Assembly: GCA_958298945.1 (NCBI GenBank)
Contig: OY282609.1
Coordinates: forward strand, 62,220,220-62,284,219
Reading direction: 5' to 3'
Length of the DNA: 64,000 nucleotides
Source: Atherix ibis
Lineage: Eukaryota > Arthropoda > Insecta > Diptera > Athericidae
Below the pieces are notes generated by a model. That model was given only the letters and a program-made list of their open reading frames with translations. It had not been told where the DNA came from and made no database searches. How positions within the stretch are numbered: position 1 is the first letter of the stretch; every line of letters starts with the position of its first letter. The translations under genes were made by a program, and so were the position numbers. This document shows, one piece after another, positions 12,566 to 26,100 of the stretch.

Positions 12566-15500
12566 TTATTGAAAATATTTAAGATATAAAAACATAAATT
12601 TATCCTTCTCTTTAAAAAATTTACTAATGCGCCAAAAAAAAGGGGGAGCGAAATAACCAAAATGCTTCAACTTCCTTAATATAATGGTATATTTGGCAGA
12701 GTATAAATTATTATGAACATCTCCCTTATAAACTGAAACAAATAAAATTCACATAATATCACAACTAAACAGACTATGATAATTAATTAATGAAAATATT
12801 AAATAAGCAATTCATATTAACAATTACATAAATAAATAATTAAATAAATCAATGGTCAAAGTCATACCGAACAATATAAATTACAATTGACCCATTGAAA
12901 AATTATTGCAAAAATTTTGTAGCTATTTTAAGTCGCTTTTATGTTAGTACAATACATATATATGTATATATTGTTAGAAAAACAGATACCATACGTACAC
13001 GTATCTTATGCAATATCATTTTTGACTAAATAAATTCAACATTATTTTGTATGTGTAGAAAATTACTTGTACTGTTAGTAAACATCTTCTATTTTTACTA
13101 TTTGTATTATTGTTTATGTAAAATTAATCTTTCGTTATAATTTTATTCCCTTACAAGCTTTTTTAAAGTTCAAAGGGTATAATTGTGCTGTCTGTATTCA
13201 TTTTTTATGTGAAAACAAATTCGTATAAAGGTATTGCACTTGTTTTTAATATTTTAAGTATGCAATAGTGGCTTATGAGAAAACCAGATTACAGATAAAG
13301 GGTTGGTTGTGTCCAAGAATACGGGCGTAAAAATTTTAAAAAGGGAAGGGGAGAAAAAAAAATTGGCTGTACTTATTGCAATAGGAATGTATGAATACAT
13401 TCCCGGACGCATGATTATATGTACGTATGTGTATATCCCTTCGTTGGTATCTCTTTCTTCTTCTCTCGTAAAAAGAAAAACAATTATTTAAGAGTTAAGC
13501 TTACATTTTTTTTCTATTTGTAATTTACAGCATACTTTGTTCGATTGAAAATTATAACCAATAAAATAAAATCAATTTTTTTATGTAAGGCATTCTTTTT
13601 AACTATACTGAATTTTAACCTTCTAAGTATCTATTTTTTTCACCCTTTTTTGTCATTTCTCTGTGTATAACTAACAAGTTTGAAAGTATTTTCATAAGAA
13701 AGGAAACTCGTGCCAGTTCATGTGCTTGTATACGTGCATTAAAAACAGACATTTTTACTCAGGTATGAGTTTAAAAATATGCACGCATACAAATAAGGAT
13801 TACATGAATTTTAACTTTGTTTGTTTCATTATTACTATTTTTCTTATTATTATTGTCTTAGTGGTTATTAGTTATTTGCTCCCTATTTTTTTAGAAATAT
13901 ATTATATGTATATATTTTTGCATTTCTTAAAAAAAAAACACACACACATATAAAGAATTTAAATATATTTGCATACTTAATTTAGTTTATGCATACATAT
14001 GTGTATTTATATATTTATAAATATATATGTATGTGATATTATAGTATATTATTTAAAATAAATATTATGATTCTTGCTAGGCCAACCATATGAAAAAGAT
14101 ACTATTCGGAAATTGAACTTTAGTATTGAACAGAATATTCACTAAGAAGGCAGTATTAAGTGATATTTTTAAGTGAACAAAAAAACAAATAAATCAAAAT
14201 AAATAAATTTCTAAATAATATAAAACTAAAAGAAAACAATTAATTTTCTATAAAAATTTATAGAAAAATTTTCATCATACACAATTGAAAATTGTATTGA
14301 AAAATATTATACTAATTTTAAATACTATAAAATTGCCAATATTTAATCAGGAGATGAAGATACTATAATATAAAAATTTCAATCAAATAAATTATTAACA
14401 AAATATAAAATAAAAAATAAATAGAATTTCAGCTCATTTCACAAAACATAAAAATAAAAACAATAAATAATAAACTAATTCTTTCCTCATATTATAAAAA
14501 GGAAATAGAAAAAGGTGGACATAAAATTATCCGAAAGAATTTCGTATACATTTTTATCGAAAATTACAAAAACGGGTACAACAGCGAAACTAATAAGAAA
14601 ATTAATGCAACTTAATCATAAAATGTTGAAAAAATTTTCAAATTCTCAAACGAGCAATAATATTTAGTGATAAATTAAAATCCAATAAAAAAAATTGAAA
14701 AAAAAACCAAAAAAAATTTTTTTAATGATATTTTTTTCTTGTTTTTTTATTTCTATAAATTTTATCTGTAATATTTTTATAACAATAATAAAAAAAAAAT
14801 CTAACTAAATTCTAATTTAATATTTTCCGATCTGTGGATGGATTTGTGAGCATTTATTATAATTATTATTTTTTTTTAAATTGATTCACTACACTTTAAT
14901 AAATCTCGAATGTTAAAAAAAATATAAATTTTAATTAAAAATAATTGAAGACACACAAAGCCACTAAAATCGAATATTACCTATTTTGGATAGCAATAAA
15001 TATAATAAACGCAAGCATATTAGGTAAGTTCCTAATAAATTTTAAGATTAAAAGAATATATTTTTGGCCAAAAAAAGCTACTTGATTACAAATATTGTTA
15101 ATACAAAAAGACAAAAAAAACTGCAATGTAATGAATTTTTAATTGACGATTATGTTATCTTGTCTTCTGTAATATGATGGATTATAATAGTAGCATAATA
15201 TCGAACATGGTTGACAACAAAAATATTATTGTGGATAAGTTAATAAATATTCATAGTATTCAATATACTACGAGTATCAAACTTTATCTTATTTGTTTTG
15301 ATAAATACGATATAAAAAATATTATTTCTGGAATCTATTCAATTTTAAATACGTCAAATTTAAAAAACCGGAAAATAATCAATTATAAATTCTACTAATA
15401 CTAAATGAATAAATATTAAAAAAATAATTAAATTGAGTAAAAATCTATAAGTATTTATTTAATAGTGTAAAAAGGACTTAAATGCACTTACTTGAGGGAA

Positions 15501-15725
15501 TATATAAAATTTATTTTTGTTTTCTGTATTTAACATTTTTATTACACCGCCAGCCTTACTACTTGTATGAATGTAACTTTGATTTTATTATCAAACGTAA
15601 AACTTTCTATTATATAGAAATAGACATTTCCAATTAAAAGATTTTTTCACTATATTACCAATAAATAAGTCAGCAAGTGAACTCATCGTAAGATAAAATG
15701 GAATATTCACTGAATTATTTGACTG
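12566..15725. other. Intergenic, very AT-rich
   Basis: Low-complexity A/T sequence with a short CA run at about 13938-13949 and ATGTATAT-type tracts. No gene or transposon is recognised. Confidence 0.55.
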
Positions 15726-15929
15726 TTATTTCCAACTTGTCACTTCCAAATGTCCATAACAGAGTATTTCATTCTCTGGATTAGTAAGTACTCTTTTACG
15801 TAGCGTTTCTGTGTCCACATTGAGTAAATTTGTCCATAAGAATTGCAGCAACTGCTCTCTGCGATTGTGTATAGGTAATTCTCTGTATGAAAATGGAGAT
15901 TCATCCCATTTTAAGAGAGATTCAATCAT
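15726..15929 (-). CDS. Small unrecognised ORF (67 codons)
   Basis: A minus-strand frame from ATG at 15929 to TAA at 15726. It stands out because its composition and residue mix are protein-like (for example YRELPIHNRREQLLQFLW and TETLRKRVLTNPENEIL) in a desert of AT-rich DNA. I do not recognise a family. It could be a short gene, one exon of a split gene (a GTGACA in the frame near its end could act as a donor), or the relic of a transposon or retrocopy. No signal peptide or membrane helix is seen. Confidence 0.35.
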   Translation of the reverse strand: MIESLLKWDESPFSYRELPIHNRREQLLQFLWTNLLNVDTETLRKRVLTNPENEILCYGHLEVTSWK

Positions 15930-17559
15930 TGTTTAAAGAGCATTTTTGAACAACAAAAAAATGTATCCTTGATAATGATTAGCAATGCATGCTTACTGTG
16001 ATAATTAATTAAAGAAGAATACTCGAGAAAAATAATTACGATAGAATATTTTATGATTATAAATACAGCTAATTTAAATGGATTTTAAATAGGAAAAATA
16101 ATAAACTCCATATTCCTAGGCATCTATTAGTTTTTTAATATTAAGTCCTCATGCCATATCATAACAACAACCAAAAGGATATCCGGAAGAGATTCTCAAA
16201 AAAATATGTTTGGAAAACCTTATATGTACTAAACTTTCCGATTTCTAAATATTTAAGAAAAAAATTCATTTTTTAATATAAGAAATATTTTTACTCTTAA
16301 AGTATTTCAAAGCAATATTTATACAACGAACTTAAAAAAATATTGTAATACAATATTTTTTTACTTTCATAAATTGTGATTAGATAAAAAGCTTATTAAT
16401 ATTTTGTTCTTTTTTGCACTTAAAGAAATATGAATATTTCATTATAAACCTATTTTAATATTAAATATTCTTAGCAGTTTTTTTCATGAAAAATATAATA
16501 TTTTACCACTAAACTATATAAAATATATATGTGGTTCTATCAGCAAAAAAAACTATTTTAACCTATTTAAACTTATTTAAAAGAATACACGTCATGCAAA
16601 TTTAATTATTTTAAGTTATCATAAAAACAAATCACATTAAAAAAACTAAATTTATTATTATTAACATTTAGAAATAATAAATTTTTAATAATAAATATAA
16701 CTATTTTCTTAATTGATAAATAAAAGAAATAAAAAAAATTACATTTAATCCAGAACAAAACTTTTATAGTTATTTAAGAGAAAAACAAACCGATATTTAT
16801 AATATATTGTGATTAGAAGAAAAAATGAATATTTATTTTCGAAAAATATATAACTAAGCTTTTAAGTAGTTATACAATAATTCTGAACTGTGTGCACATA
16901 TGTAAATGACCATTTGTTCTGTAATATTCTTAATTTAATTGACATACCTCACTCATAACGTTCAATAATTCATGAATTCTTAATTTCAAATCCATGGCCA
17001 AGTGCACTATGCTCATAAAATACAAAAATAAATAACTATTGTACAAGCTATGTATTTGCATTATGATTAAGCTCAAATTGGTTTGATATTATTTGTTCAA
17101 ATCAGAATTGTAACCTACAACTTCTGCTTCGTGATTTCTTTTCGCGCACATGTGGTCAAAACGATGGAGTTCGGTACAAAGTAGTTAGACACAATTGCTT
17201 TTGATTACCACATGACTTGGGGAGCATTTCTTAAATCCTTTTCTATTATGCTTAATATGCAAGCACTATATCAGATACGAGTACAAGTATTGAAAAGAGA
17301 TACAATATAAAATGAAGCCTTAAATGTTTAAAATTGATTCTATTTTTGAATTATTATAAAAGAAGTTCGTCCATCCTATAAGTTATGATGAAAATTGATT
17401 TTGAATTACATCAGATACTATAATAGATATATAACATTGTAGCTTTTTCTATTGGACTTTATTTCAGTCATTATCTGTAATGAAATAAAATGAATTACCA
17501 AATAGCTAAGCAGATATGATGGTATAGTATCTGACTAAGATTATATAGGTTGATTTAAT
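15930..17559. other. Intergenic, AT-rich, no gene seen
   Basis: A/T-rich sequence with many short homopolymer runs. No coding or repeat structure was recognised. Confidence 0.55.
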
Positions 17560-18140
17560 AAGGCCTTAGATTTACTTTTTTATTTTTCGAAATGATTTTC
17601 TTCTTTAATCTATATTCACCGAATGCCTAATATGACTGCTCTGGCAGCACAGAATACGCGTGTCAACATTTTGCATAACTATTTGGTATAATCCGGATTG
17701 TGTTTTGTATGATTTCGTCCTTTAGCAGAAGTATGATTCGATAGCTCCGCCAGTTCAAAAGAGAATAGGTTGTTCTTGAAGGATATGTGGATATTCGCTC
17801 ATAATAATTTTTTTGACCAATTGTCATCAACTGCTTGTTATTTAAATATTCAATTGGTAATCATACTGCACTGTCAATGGTCTCTAGGATTCAGTTCCTA
17901 TGTTAATTAAATTTTGTAGACGTGTAACAATAGGTGTTTTGTTAAAATTCGCTGAGTAGTGCTCTAGGAGACATCAAATTCTCCCAATAGTGGTCTGAAA
18001 ATATCAGACCACTCTTTCTTCCACAGTAAAAATTTTTTGGTAGAACAACCTATACGGAAAAGCACTGGTATTCTCACGTATTAGACCGGCCTAGACTCTT
18101 CGAACATCTAAACCAAACGGTCGGTTATGTTAACCGAAAA
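17560..18140 (-). mobile_element. Degenerate DD41D-type mariner remnant (E2)
   Basis: Read on the minus strand with several stops, the order is that of the DD41D mariners elsewhere in the window: TDRLV-MFEESRPV, then TVEERVV, then TTQRILTKHLLLHVYKI, ELNPRDH, AVDDNWSKKLL, and a block like MQNVDTRILCCQSSH that resembles the extreme C-terminus. The catalytic centre is deleted. No ends could be set. Confidence 0.5.
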
Positions 18141-21100
18141 AATCAACCAGTGCGCAAAATGTATTTCTTGCAGAACAAATATTTTTATAAAATGTTTATA
18201 TCATTTTTACGCGTTGTTCAACAAATAAATTTGCTAAAACTTATACCTTTGAGTCCTTGAATATGGAATAACATCTTGTATTCTCTCACTAGAAATAAAC
18301 AAAATTACTATCAAAATTAGAAAGCTACCATTATGATTTAATTTAATTTTAAGTGCTGATTATTTGGTACTAAAAAGTATGGTTACTGAAGGGAGCGGTT
18401 CGTTTTCGAATCTAATTTATCTGACTACTCCGGTATGGGATGTCCTTAGTTATTTCCACATATCAGTCGTTGTTACAGTGATTAAACCCTTACATTTAAA
18501 AATAAATACTACTTCAGATGAGCATCAAAATTTAAAAAAGACACAATGTACTCGTATAATCCCTTCATTCGAGTGATTTTTTATCTCTTTCATTACTTTC
18601 ATACATTGTTGGGACCCCCACAATAAAAAATAAAACGAGCGATTTTATTTTAAATGTCACTATTTTTTTTGACAAAAAGAATTTCCAAAATCAAAAGAAT
18701 CTAGAAAAAAATTAAGAGGAGACAGAAAAAAGGCAACATCAGGAATAGCCCTATTACATAAGTTTTCATTAATTTTGCGACACTAAGCTAAGTTCATTAC
18801 CAAGGTTGTATTCATTACGATTGTCGTATAATAACGTATGCATCCATGCAGCCAAGTTGGGATAGTTACACCAGTCTATGGCGTGGAAGATTTTTGACTA
18901 TTTATGCAAAACATACTTCGAAAAGAAAATGTGTTCTCATTTTTAATTTCAATATTGTCAACTATTCAAACAGATTTATGGTATCCCCAATAATATTGGC
19001 GTACAGCTCTTTGCGTCACGAGATTCATTCGCGTGCATAAGTATACGTGCTATAATCGTTTGTTATATTCGTTCTTATTTTAAAAATACAACAAAACACA
19101 ATTTTTCGTTGTGTATTAGAACGCATGTATTTATATAAGATCGCCCCTTAATTCTATATAGCAAACCAGAATTATAAACTTATTTATATTTCCATTATTT
19201 TTAAAATTATTTTTTGTTTCACTGGTAGAAGAGAAACGATCGTATTTGATTTGAAGGTCGAGACGTGTTCGAATTTATTACCAACGACTAGTGATATATT
19301 CAAATATGAAATTCGTGACATTTAACATTTAAATATTTTTGGAAATTAACGAAAGTTATCCAAAAGTTCAGTTCCTTCTATCAAATCTTAAGTGACTTAC
19401 GTGTATTTACCCCCACATCCATCGAAGTTTTCTTTCATTTTGTCGTACTCAGTTGAACGCTGGTTTATTTTTAAATTTTCGTTCGACATAAAACAAACTT
19501 TCATGAAATTAATTTGAATTATAATTGATTGTCTATTGATTTATTAAATATAACATCGTATTTAGAGGATATCTTTTTCCTGCTTTAGTATTAAATGAAA
19601 AGAAGTTTTTATACAAAAATGAGAGAGAGTTTTTCATATTCGAATTATTAAACATGAAATTATTTTTTAATTTATCCCCTTAAGAATAGTTTTTAATTAT
19701 GGGTCGATTGGGAAATTTTTTAGGTAAAATTGTGATGTTGTTGGTTTAATATTCAAACAATTTCACATTTATATCCATTTTCTAATATTTCGTGTTGATA
19801 TATTAAATTTATTTCTGACAATATTTTATATATCTTTCTGTACATAGTAAAAATTGAGACAGAACTATTTTATTTGTTTGTTTAAAAATAACTCTTGCAT
19901 AATCAATGAAATTACTAAAAATTAGGCGTATTTAAAAAACAGAACCTAATAATAGGAATTAATTTTTAATATCTAGTCAAATAAAACCTTCCAGAGGACA
20001 ATGTCACTATTTATCAGTAATTATTTGATTAATAAATAAAATTCTTATTGATAAAACTGCTACATAAATAATAAGTAGAACCAAAAAAAGTATCAATAAA
20101 TTTTGCCAAATGATTAATGATCATTCAATTAAAGTTGAGCAAAAATAAATACCAGTAAAGTAATATGCAGAAATAGCATGTACGAGTATATGCACATGAA
20201 TATTATAGAAATCAATAAAATTAATTGAACATCGATTGAACAATTCAATTGTTGATTTGTCTGTTTAAATGTTACGTTTGATAAACAAAACTAAACCATG
20301 CACTGATCAACTTGTTAAATGTGTTGAAATAAATATATTTTTTTTTTGTCTGTTCTAAAAGTTAATCTAAGAAAATTAATAATTTCGTCACAAAAAATAC
20401 ATCCAAGATTTTAAGTTAATATTCTATTCGCGCCAACTTAAAGCTATTTAAGTTTGTAAACATCAGCTGAGGGTTGATATGCACATGAACAGTTGCTTAC
20501 TGCATAACGTATGTCTAATGGTGAATACAGGAAAAAATCGATTTTTCTTATTTTTTTCTGCCACGTACAAAAGCTTTGAAAGTTTAACAAAGAAAATGTA
20601 CAACAATAAAATTACAGTAAAAGCCACTATGGAAAATAAGACACCCTTTTTCGAAAATTCTCGAATTTCTTTATTCCAACATCCGATAGGAATTCAAAAT
20701 TGAAGAAAATTATCCAATGGAAAATTTATAAATCGAATGTAAAAATGAAATTGAATGTTTAATAATACAATATATTTTTCAATTTTATCTAAATCGAGTG
20801 TAAAACTGACGCATATCGTCGCCATTATCAGAAAACTTTCGAAAAATAATGAATGTGCCTTTTTTGTGCTGAACTGTGGGGTGAACACAGTGTTGACAGT
20901 TAATACGAGCTATTCATACATAAATGAACTTCGATACTAGCTTTGAGCTTTCAATCGTTAAAGTGCTTTCGTCGTGAACGGATTGCATTCTCCCGAGCAT
21001 AGCTGATAAAGAAATTTCCAGCCGGTCATTAAATTATTAAATATTTATTTGTGAAACGCAAACAAATTGATTTTTTTTTATTCTATTGAAAAGATAAATC

Positions 21101-22972
21101 GAAATTAGTGCATTCCTTTTTATAATTATCCTCACACAAAAAATAAGGTTACTTCACAAAGTGTCAATTTATTGATTCCGAACAGGGGAGAAAATTGTAA
21201 AAATAATATACATGTGCTAAAAGTTTTGTGGAATTTTTCCATCAACTTCAGTAAATAGAAAAATCAGCAATAGCAGCCATAGTAGATTCAGTGACACAGA
21301 TCTACTGCAAATATCGATTTTGCAACCAAATTCACAGAACGTGGATGTACAGTCGCATAAATTCGACGAAAGCAAAATATAATAAGTTCAGAATAGAGCG
21401 AGATAGAAAGAGGAACAATCTATTAAGGAAAATAGCTCCACCCGAAAGTAAAAATTTCAACCCAAAAACTAAAACAGGATCAAAACAAATATAATAAAAG
21501 GCAAAAATATATTAAGTATTCCTGCAGGATTTGACATTGTGCAAGTATTCTGGAAAAGTATTAAAATATAATAATAAGAAATACAATATAAATAAGAAAT
21601 CAGAATAAAAAAGAAAATATTTATAATAAGAATAAATATCAAATTAAGAAATTTAGGACAATTTCTAATTGATACTTACAATATATAAACCAAATAGAAG
21701 ACAGCATATCATATTAATATAGACACAAAGGATAAACAATAGCGATTCGTTTTGATTGAATATTAATTGAATTCGTGGTTTGAGAAATTATTAAAAAAAT
21801 CACAACAACGGAGCCATTAATTGAAAAAAGTTTTAACGTAGACGTCCAAGACGAAGCTACTCAAAGTGAAGGGTGGTTACCAGTCAAAAAATTATCTCCG
21901 CATCGGTAACCCAAACTAAAAGGATGCAACAACAATTATCTAGAGATATTTTTTAAATGGCAGTAAATGGAACAACACTTAAAATAGTAAAATTACAAGT
22001 AAATATAAAAATCTCAAAAGTTTCCAGTGAACAGCACTTACTTAATTTATCCAGCATACATATGTATGTGCACATTTAATTAATTTATCTACCATATTCA
22101 ACTATTCCAGCATCGAATAACAGAAGATCCGAAAAAAAATCGGATTCAACCAAATAGTTAAAAAAATTCTTTCAACAATAGTTAATCCTTCAAAATCGAA
22201 GAGTAAATTCTAAAAATTACGCCATATCCTTTCCAGTTACTGCCAATTTTTATGGAAATTCTTCAATTCAGCAATAATTTATATTTTTTATTTTCAAGTA
22301 AGAATTATCATTTTATTTTTATTTTTAACTTTTCTTTCAATTATCTTAATTAGTCTATTAATTATTATTTGTGTCATCTTTTAATTGTGGATTATATCAA
22401 TCTCATCTCAACCTTCCGCCAAAAAAAAAAAAAAATACATAAGACATAAGACATCAAAATTAAAGAAATCAACCCGTGTCATCAATCAATCATCAGTCAT
22501 CGTTAATATTGTTTTCATCAAAGAAAATTTAAATTTCAAAGAAATCAAGTCAAGGCAGAATAGAATCATTCAGAAAATTGGAAATATTCTGTTCGGAATT
22601 TTTTTCTCTTATTACATAGAGTTGGCTAGTTCACTTTTCGGTGCAAAGGAAAATTGTTTGCCAAAATATTTTGCGTACATAACAGTAAAAAAAAAGCACC
22701 AAAAGTAAACGCAGTTGCAGTTGCGTAACTTTTGGTTCGAAAATCAGCTCTGAACATAAAAATTTGGTCTTCAATTAGCTCTGGTTTATTAAAGAAATCA
22801 TAATACCAGTTCTGGTCATTGTTGATTAGTCCAATATTCAAAGGGAAGATAACATACTCGTTGCAATTAAGAGAAATATTTCATAATACGATATTGAGAT
22901 TTTTTTGTTGCTGATAAAAGGCTAAAAAAATCAGGCCAAGTGTTATTATTGTTTTTGTCGCTTGTATAAGCC
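18141..22972. other. 5' flank of the transporter gene
   Basis: No transposon or gene is recognised. The region must hold the transporter's promoter and non-coding 5' exon(s), but I cannot place a start site. The patch at about 20940-21500 is a little less AT-rich and could be transcribed leader. An in-frame TAA at 22967-22969 directly precedes the coding start. Confidence 0.45.
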
Positions 22973-23177
22973 ATGGAACCATCTGAAAAGTTTTCAGATT
23001 ATCTTTTCGCTAAAATGGGTCCACCAAATGCAACTACCGTCAACGGTACGGAGCTACCCCCAAAGACGACCGAACGCTGTGAAGCGCCACTTGAGCTGAC
23101 CGGCATAAAAAAATGGCTTCATGAGAATCTGATGCTTTTGGTCACACTTTCCGGTGTACTACTAGGAGTCATACTTG
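22973..23177 (+). CDS. Eaat1: Transporter coding exon 1
   Basis: Encodes residues 1-68 plus the first base of Gly69: the cytoplasmic N-terminus, with one NATT sequon-like site, and most of TM1. The donor is G|GTAAGT. Confidence 0.9.
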
Positions 23178-26100
23178 GTAAGTTGTTGGAAATTTTACTA
23201 TTAAAATTATTATTATTGTTTTCTCTAAATTCATTTTTGTGTTTTCTTTTTTTAAATTTTCAACGCAATATCAAAGCTTGCACAAATAAATTCGATAGTT
23301 AAGGCATTTTATATTGTAGAAGTTATTTTGAAAAGTTTTATCAATTGACGTATTGAAAAAAATTTAAACAATTTTATTTTTGGATAGAAAAATTATTTAT
23401 TCGTTTATCAGACATTTACGTATGTACATACCAGTACATACATCACATAAACGAATATGAGCAGAACAATTGTGGGGTGAATTTGGAAATTTAGTTAGCT
23501 GAAAGTAACGTAAACAAAGTTTCTGATTGCAAACAAAGAAAATGTTTAAGTTAAAAAGAAATTCTTTCAATTTTATTGGTAATCGATTAGTGCCAATTAA
23601 AATCAATTAAAAAATTTTCCATTTTCCATTTAAATTAACCAATGCCTGGTGGTGGACTTAGTAACACGATTGTTATATGCATTGCGTGATTACACTTTAT
23701 TAATAACATTTGCCGATTGGTTCTTTTTTTGTCAACTAACTTGACTTCCCTATACATACAATATTTATCCATGTATACGACTATATGAAAAAATGTTAAA
23801 TAATAAAAATGATTGTACTTATAAAAGTTAATAGAAAAAATATTTAACAAAAAAAAAAAAAAAAAATTTGTTTACCTTTCAAATTATGTTTACTGATAAT
23901 GAAATCGATTCAAAATACATATTATACCTAGAATTGTGGAAACTTTAATGGAATAATATTTTTCATGTATGGAAGACTGTCATAATCATTTCAAGAACAA
24001 ATAATAATTTTTGCACAAGTTCGGAAGAAATGTGGAGAGAAAGGTCGGAAAAAGAATAGAAAATTTACTGACTGCATACAAATTAAAATCTCATTAAAAG
24101 TGCCACGCGGTTTACTTTACGTAGGCGTATAGTGAATAGAATTTGCAACGTTATATATTATAATTTGATATGAATTTTAAAATCGGAGTTATTTTTATCT
24201 TGTATCAATAGGAAAATAAACATATTGCAATTTATTCAAAACAAAATAAAATAATTAAAGCAATTGTACTCGACTTTAATAATTAAATAATTAAATTGTA
24301 CTCGACTTTACGTAATTATGGACAAATATCAAAAAGTCTTATCGCCTAAAAACTTGTGATTTCTTTTCTTTCTTCAAATTCATTATGATTAATAAACAAT
24401 TTTAAACAAAACGGTAATTGTTGAAATTTTTTATGACAGTCATACTATTAAATAATAATTTGGTTTTTGATTTGATACAGGAATTTTTTTTTTAATAACT
24501 TTTTACCGGTTTTTAAAACTAAGTAAAATTTTTTTTTTAGCAAAAAATTGTAAGATCTATTTTTTTTTTTCAAATTTGAATATTACCTGCAATTATCTAT
24601 AATTTGTACCCATGGTGGAAGTGAACATTTATCTTGATAAAGGATTAAAATGGTAAAATAGACGCAAATGGAGGTTTTTTTCAATGGGAGTTATACAGTT
24701 GACAAACAAATGGATGATACTGTTTTCAGCATAAAACGGAGCATTGTTGTGAAAAATTCGGCATTCTGAAGCTTTGATTTGATGGGAATTGAATTGCTTA
24801 TTTAAGCCCTGAAATTCCAGTTCATAGGTCTATATCAACTTCAGTATCGTCTTATATAGTGAACGTTAGATATCATTCTGGCAATTAAATATTATGGGTA
24901 TAAATATTATAAGAGATTGGACTTTAGATTCTACCCTGAGGGACACAGGCGGAGATAGGACAAAAGTCAGAATACCCTGAGAGATAGAATTTTAGAATGT
25001 AGAAACAATCAGAGGGTAAGATTCGATGCAGCTTCGAAACCAATCCAGGTTGTCTACTTCGCCGGGACCATGCAAAATATCGTTCCTTCTGATGAACACG
25101 CTATATACACGCAATGACACTGTTTGATAGTAGAATGTTCAGCTCTAAATCCAAAGTGATTGAATCACAAAATTAGGCTATTAGCATTTAGAAAAAAGTA
25201 CGAGCATTCAATAATTATAAATATATGTCCCAAAAGTAGCACTTTTTAAGAATATTTTGATGAAAATTGACTAAATCTATAAGAAACCAACCAGTTAGTC
25301 ATTATGAAAATTAGGTACAATTTTCTATGATGTATAGGCCATATAGTTTAATACAATTATTAGTAATTAGCCTTCTAGTCAATCTGTGTACTCAGAAAAC
25401 TAGGAAAAAAATTTCGATACAAAAAATACTCATAATCAACTTGGGGTGTCTGCAGTCACTCGCAATTAGGTTTTGCAAATGCCATTGTACCTGCCAATAA
25501 ACCTCATAGATTTCCATTCTTTTCAAAAATGTTTCTCTAATAATAATACTTAATATTTATTAAAATAAAAATAATTTTTGGAAACCCTTTTATAGGTTTT
25601 CAAAGTAAATTTAAAAGCTCTGCTTAAAAAAAACGGATATTAGTTCCTGTCTTATATCTTAAAAATATAATTTATGCAATACACAAAATATTCCTACTTC
25701 AGTAAATTTTCATCCTAAAAAATATATAGGGTGGTCCATCTAGCGGTTGCATTTTGAATCACTATTTATTTGAAGTATTTGAGTGTTAAATGTCATCAAG
25801 AATTGACAGATTGTTAGTTGAAAGTCTGAATTGTACGAAATGGTAATTGAAAACTGGGAAATATTGAGAACTTACTTAAAGAAAACTGGGAAATATTGAG
25901 AACTTACTTCCAAAATAGTGAGTCTTCTACCCAAACTGTGCGAAATTTAAAAAAAAGAATGAGCAAAGATCGAATGCGATCACGTCAACTTGTGGACAAA
26001 TTCGTGAACCGAGTTCGCGAAACTGGTTTGTTGGTTGTCAAAGCAACTCGTTCCCGCTCTAATACAGTGCGTACGACCGAGAATATTGCCGCCTTTGCTG

